From Candidatus Afararchaeum irisae (lineage in GTDB: Archaea > Halobacteriota > Halobacteria > Halobacteriales > Afararchaeaceae), in assembly GCA_034190545.1 (NCBI GenBank), contig JAXIOF010000027.1, positions 1-53,808 of the forward strand: a stretch of DNA of 53,808 nucleotides, read 5' to 3'. This document shows, piece after piece, positions 53,061-53,808 of this stretch; within the stretch, counting starts at the first letter, position 1, and the number at the start of each line of letters is the position of its first letter. The notes under the pieces are model-generated. The model saw only the letters and a program-made list of their open reading frames with translations. It did no database searches and was not told the DNA's origin. Made by a program: the position numbers and the translations under genes.

Positions 53061-53808
53061 TGGAAGGCGAGTACTCGCCATTCCCGTTCAACGTCCCCGA
53101 CTTGAGGGCGAGGTGATAGGTTGCCCCTCCAGAACCAGACTTGCGCCGGTTCTGGATGTATTTGTCTGCAATGTTTCGCGCCGCGTTGTAGTCGCTATGT
53201 AGCTCTTTGCCGCACTTCTGACAGGCAAAGTCGTCACCGTCACGGTTGTCTTCGTGCGTGAAGCCACACCCCGTCTCAGAACACCGTTGACTGGTGTAGG
53301 CTGGATGGACTGACTCGACGGCGATTCCTTCGCTACGGGCTTTGTACGTCGTCTGGCGTTTCAGTTCGTTGAACGCCCACTGTTGGAACTTCGAGGAGTT
53401 CGAGATGCGTTCACGGATGTTCTCTAAGTCCTCGAACACAATGGTCGTGCAGTTCTGAGAAACAGCCTCTTTGACCAGTTCCTTCGATGCTTGGTGCAAG
53501 AAGTCCTCTGACCAGTTGGAGAAGGTGTCACCGATGGACTGGATAGTGAGGTGTGCGCTTCGTGTGCCTTGCTGTTGGAGACGGGCGCGGCGGCGTTCGT
53601 ACTCGCGGCGTTTATGATTCAGCAGGTCGGCGTTCCCGATGAACGCGCCTGTGCTAGTGACTGCGAGATACCCGTCCACGTTCCGGTCTACGCCGAGAAC
53701 GGTTGATTGGTTCTCGGCTTCTCCCGACGACTCGTCGCGTTCCTTCTTGACGAAGACGTGGAGATAGTAGGTATCAGTCTGGTTGTCGTAGCGGAGTTTC
53801 GCGCCCTG
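53053..53808 (-). CDS. tnpB: TnpB (IS200/IS605-type, IS1341 group) RNA-guided nuclease, 5' end outside window
   Basis: 251 residues of the C-terminal part; the N-terminus lies beyond the window. Catalytic residues are all present: RuvC-I aspartate in LGVDRNVDGYLAV, RuvC-II glutamate in VFEDLENIRERI, zinc finger CSETGC and CQKCG, and RuvC-III aspartate in LHSDYNAARNIA. It should be an active guide-directed nuclease if full length. No tnpA is visible in the window. Codon use (more CGC, GTG) differs from the ATA/AGG-rich neighbours, suggesting recent arrival from another haloarchaeon. Confidence 0.92.
   Translation of the reverse strand, partial: QGAKLRYDNQTDTYYLHVFVKKERDESSGEAENQSTVLGVDRNVDGYLAVTSTGAFIGNADLLNHKRREYERRRARLQQQGTRSAHLTIQSIGDTFSNWSEDFLHQASKELVKEAVSQNCTTIVFEDLENIRERISNSSKFQQWAFNELKRQTTYKARSEGIAVESVHPAYTSQRCSETGCGFTHEDNRDGDDFACQKCGKELHSDYNAARNIADKYIQNRRKSGSGGATYHLALKSGTLNGNGEYSPSTV

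Overview
The window comes from a halophilic archaeon of the class Halobacteria or a close relative. The predicted proteins are strongly acidic. Several gene orders are typical of haloarchaea: rps15-recJ-like-pcc1-rps3ae, hisC-adenylate kinase-CDP-alcohol transferase, rnhA plus its partner gene, tsr3-rpl40e, and rpa plus an RPA-associated gene. There is an archaeal initiator tRNA, TFB, aIF5B and an ATP-dependent DNA ligase. The DNA is less GC-rich than a textbook haloarchaeon, with much ATA for Ile and AGG/AGA for Arg, so a divergent lineage is likely; I cannot name the genus. Many genes have a TATA box 24-30 bases before the start codon, which implies mostly leaderless transcripts.

Layout. 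1-1404: 3' part of adenine deaminase. 1476-7478: cytochrome c maturation block (thioredoxin, ccmF, ccmB, ccmA, ccdA, ccmC, ccmD). 7496-8224: winged-helix regulator with a small membrane protein. 8262-11911: RNase P subunit, XTP pyrophosphatase, S15, DHH nuclease, KEOPS Pcc1 and S3ae. 11959-17587: methyltransferase, TrmB regulator, formyltransferase, TFB, RNase HI, PAP2 phosphatase, Hsp20 and a small zinc finger. tRNA-Val is at 17629. 17786-23031: membrane proteins, hisC cluster, ubaA and DUF420. 23175-27587: gyrB-gyrA. 27613-29736: small membrane proteins and an unknown protein. 29778-31102: hisA-hisB. 31099-39376: L40e, Tsr3, acetolactate synthase-like enzyme, DNA ligase, presenilin-like protease, FEN1 and aIF5B. 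39441-42647: NosL-like lipoprotein, tRNA-Arg with a duplicated 3' end, and a two-gene DUF262/DUF1524 (GmrSD-like) module. 42697-49514: PUA protein, Nnr, PurN-PurH fusion, rhodanese, degenerate kinase-like protein, candidate small RNA, DUF2270 protein and iron-type alcohol dehydrogenase. 49601-52744: RPA with partner, a hairpin element, two winged-helix regulators and a membrane protein. 52824-53808: initiator tRNA-Met and a TnpB element cut by the window end.

Most of the window is core housekeeping: translation, replication and repair, purine and histidine synthesis, and respiration. The parts most worth a second look are an OB-fold segment resembling CcmE inside CcmF; a strong C-rich-loop hairpin RNA candidate at 47415 whose promoter shares a TACTAC/GTAGTA motif with the nearby rhodanese promoter; a split GmrSD-like pair next to tRNA-Arg remnants; a PurN domain lacking two catalytic residues; a 131-base inverted-repeat element at 51159; and the run of four hairpins after tnpB. 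All family assignments are made by eye from motifs, without database searches.
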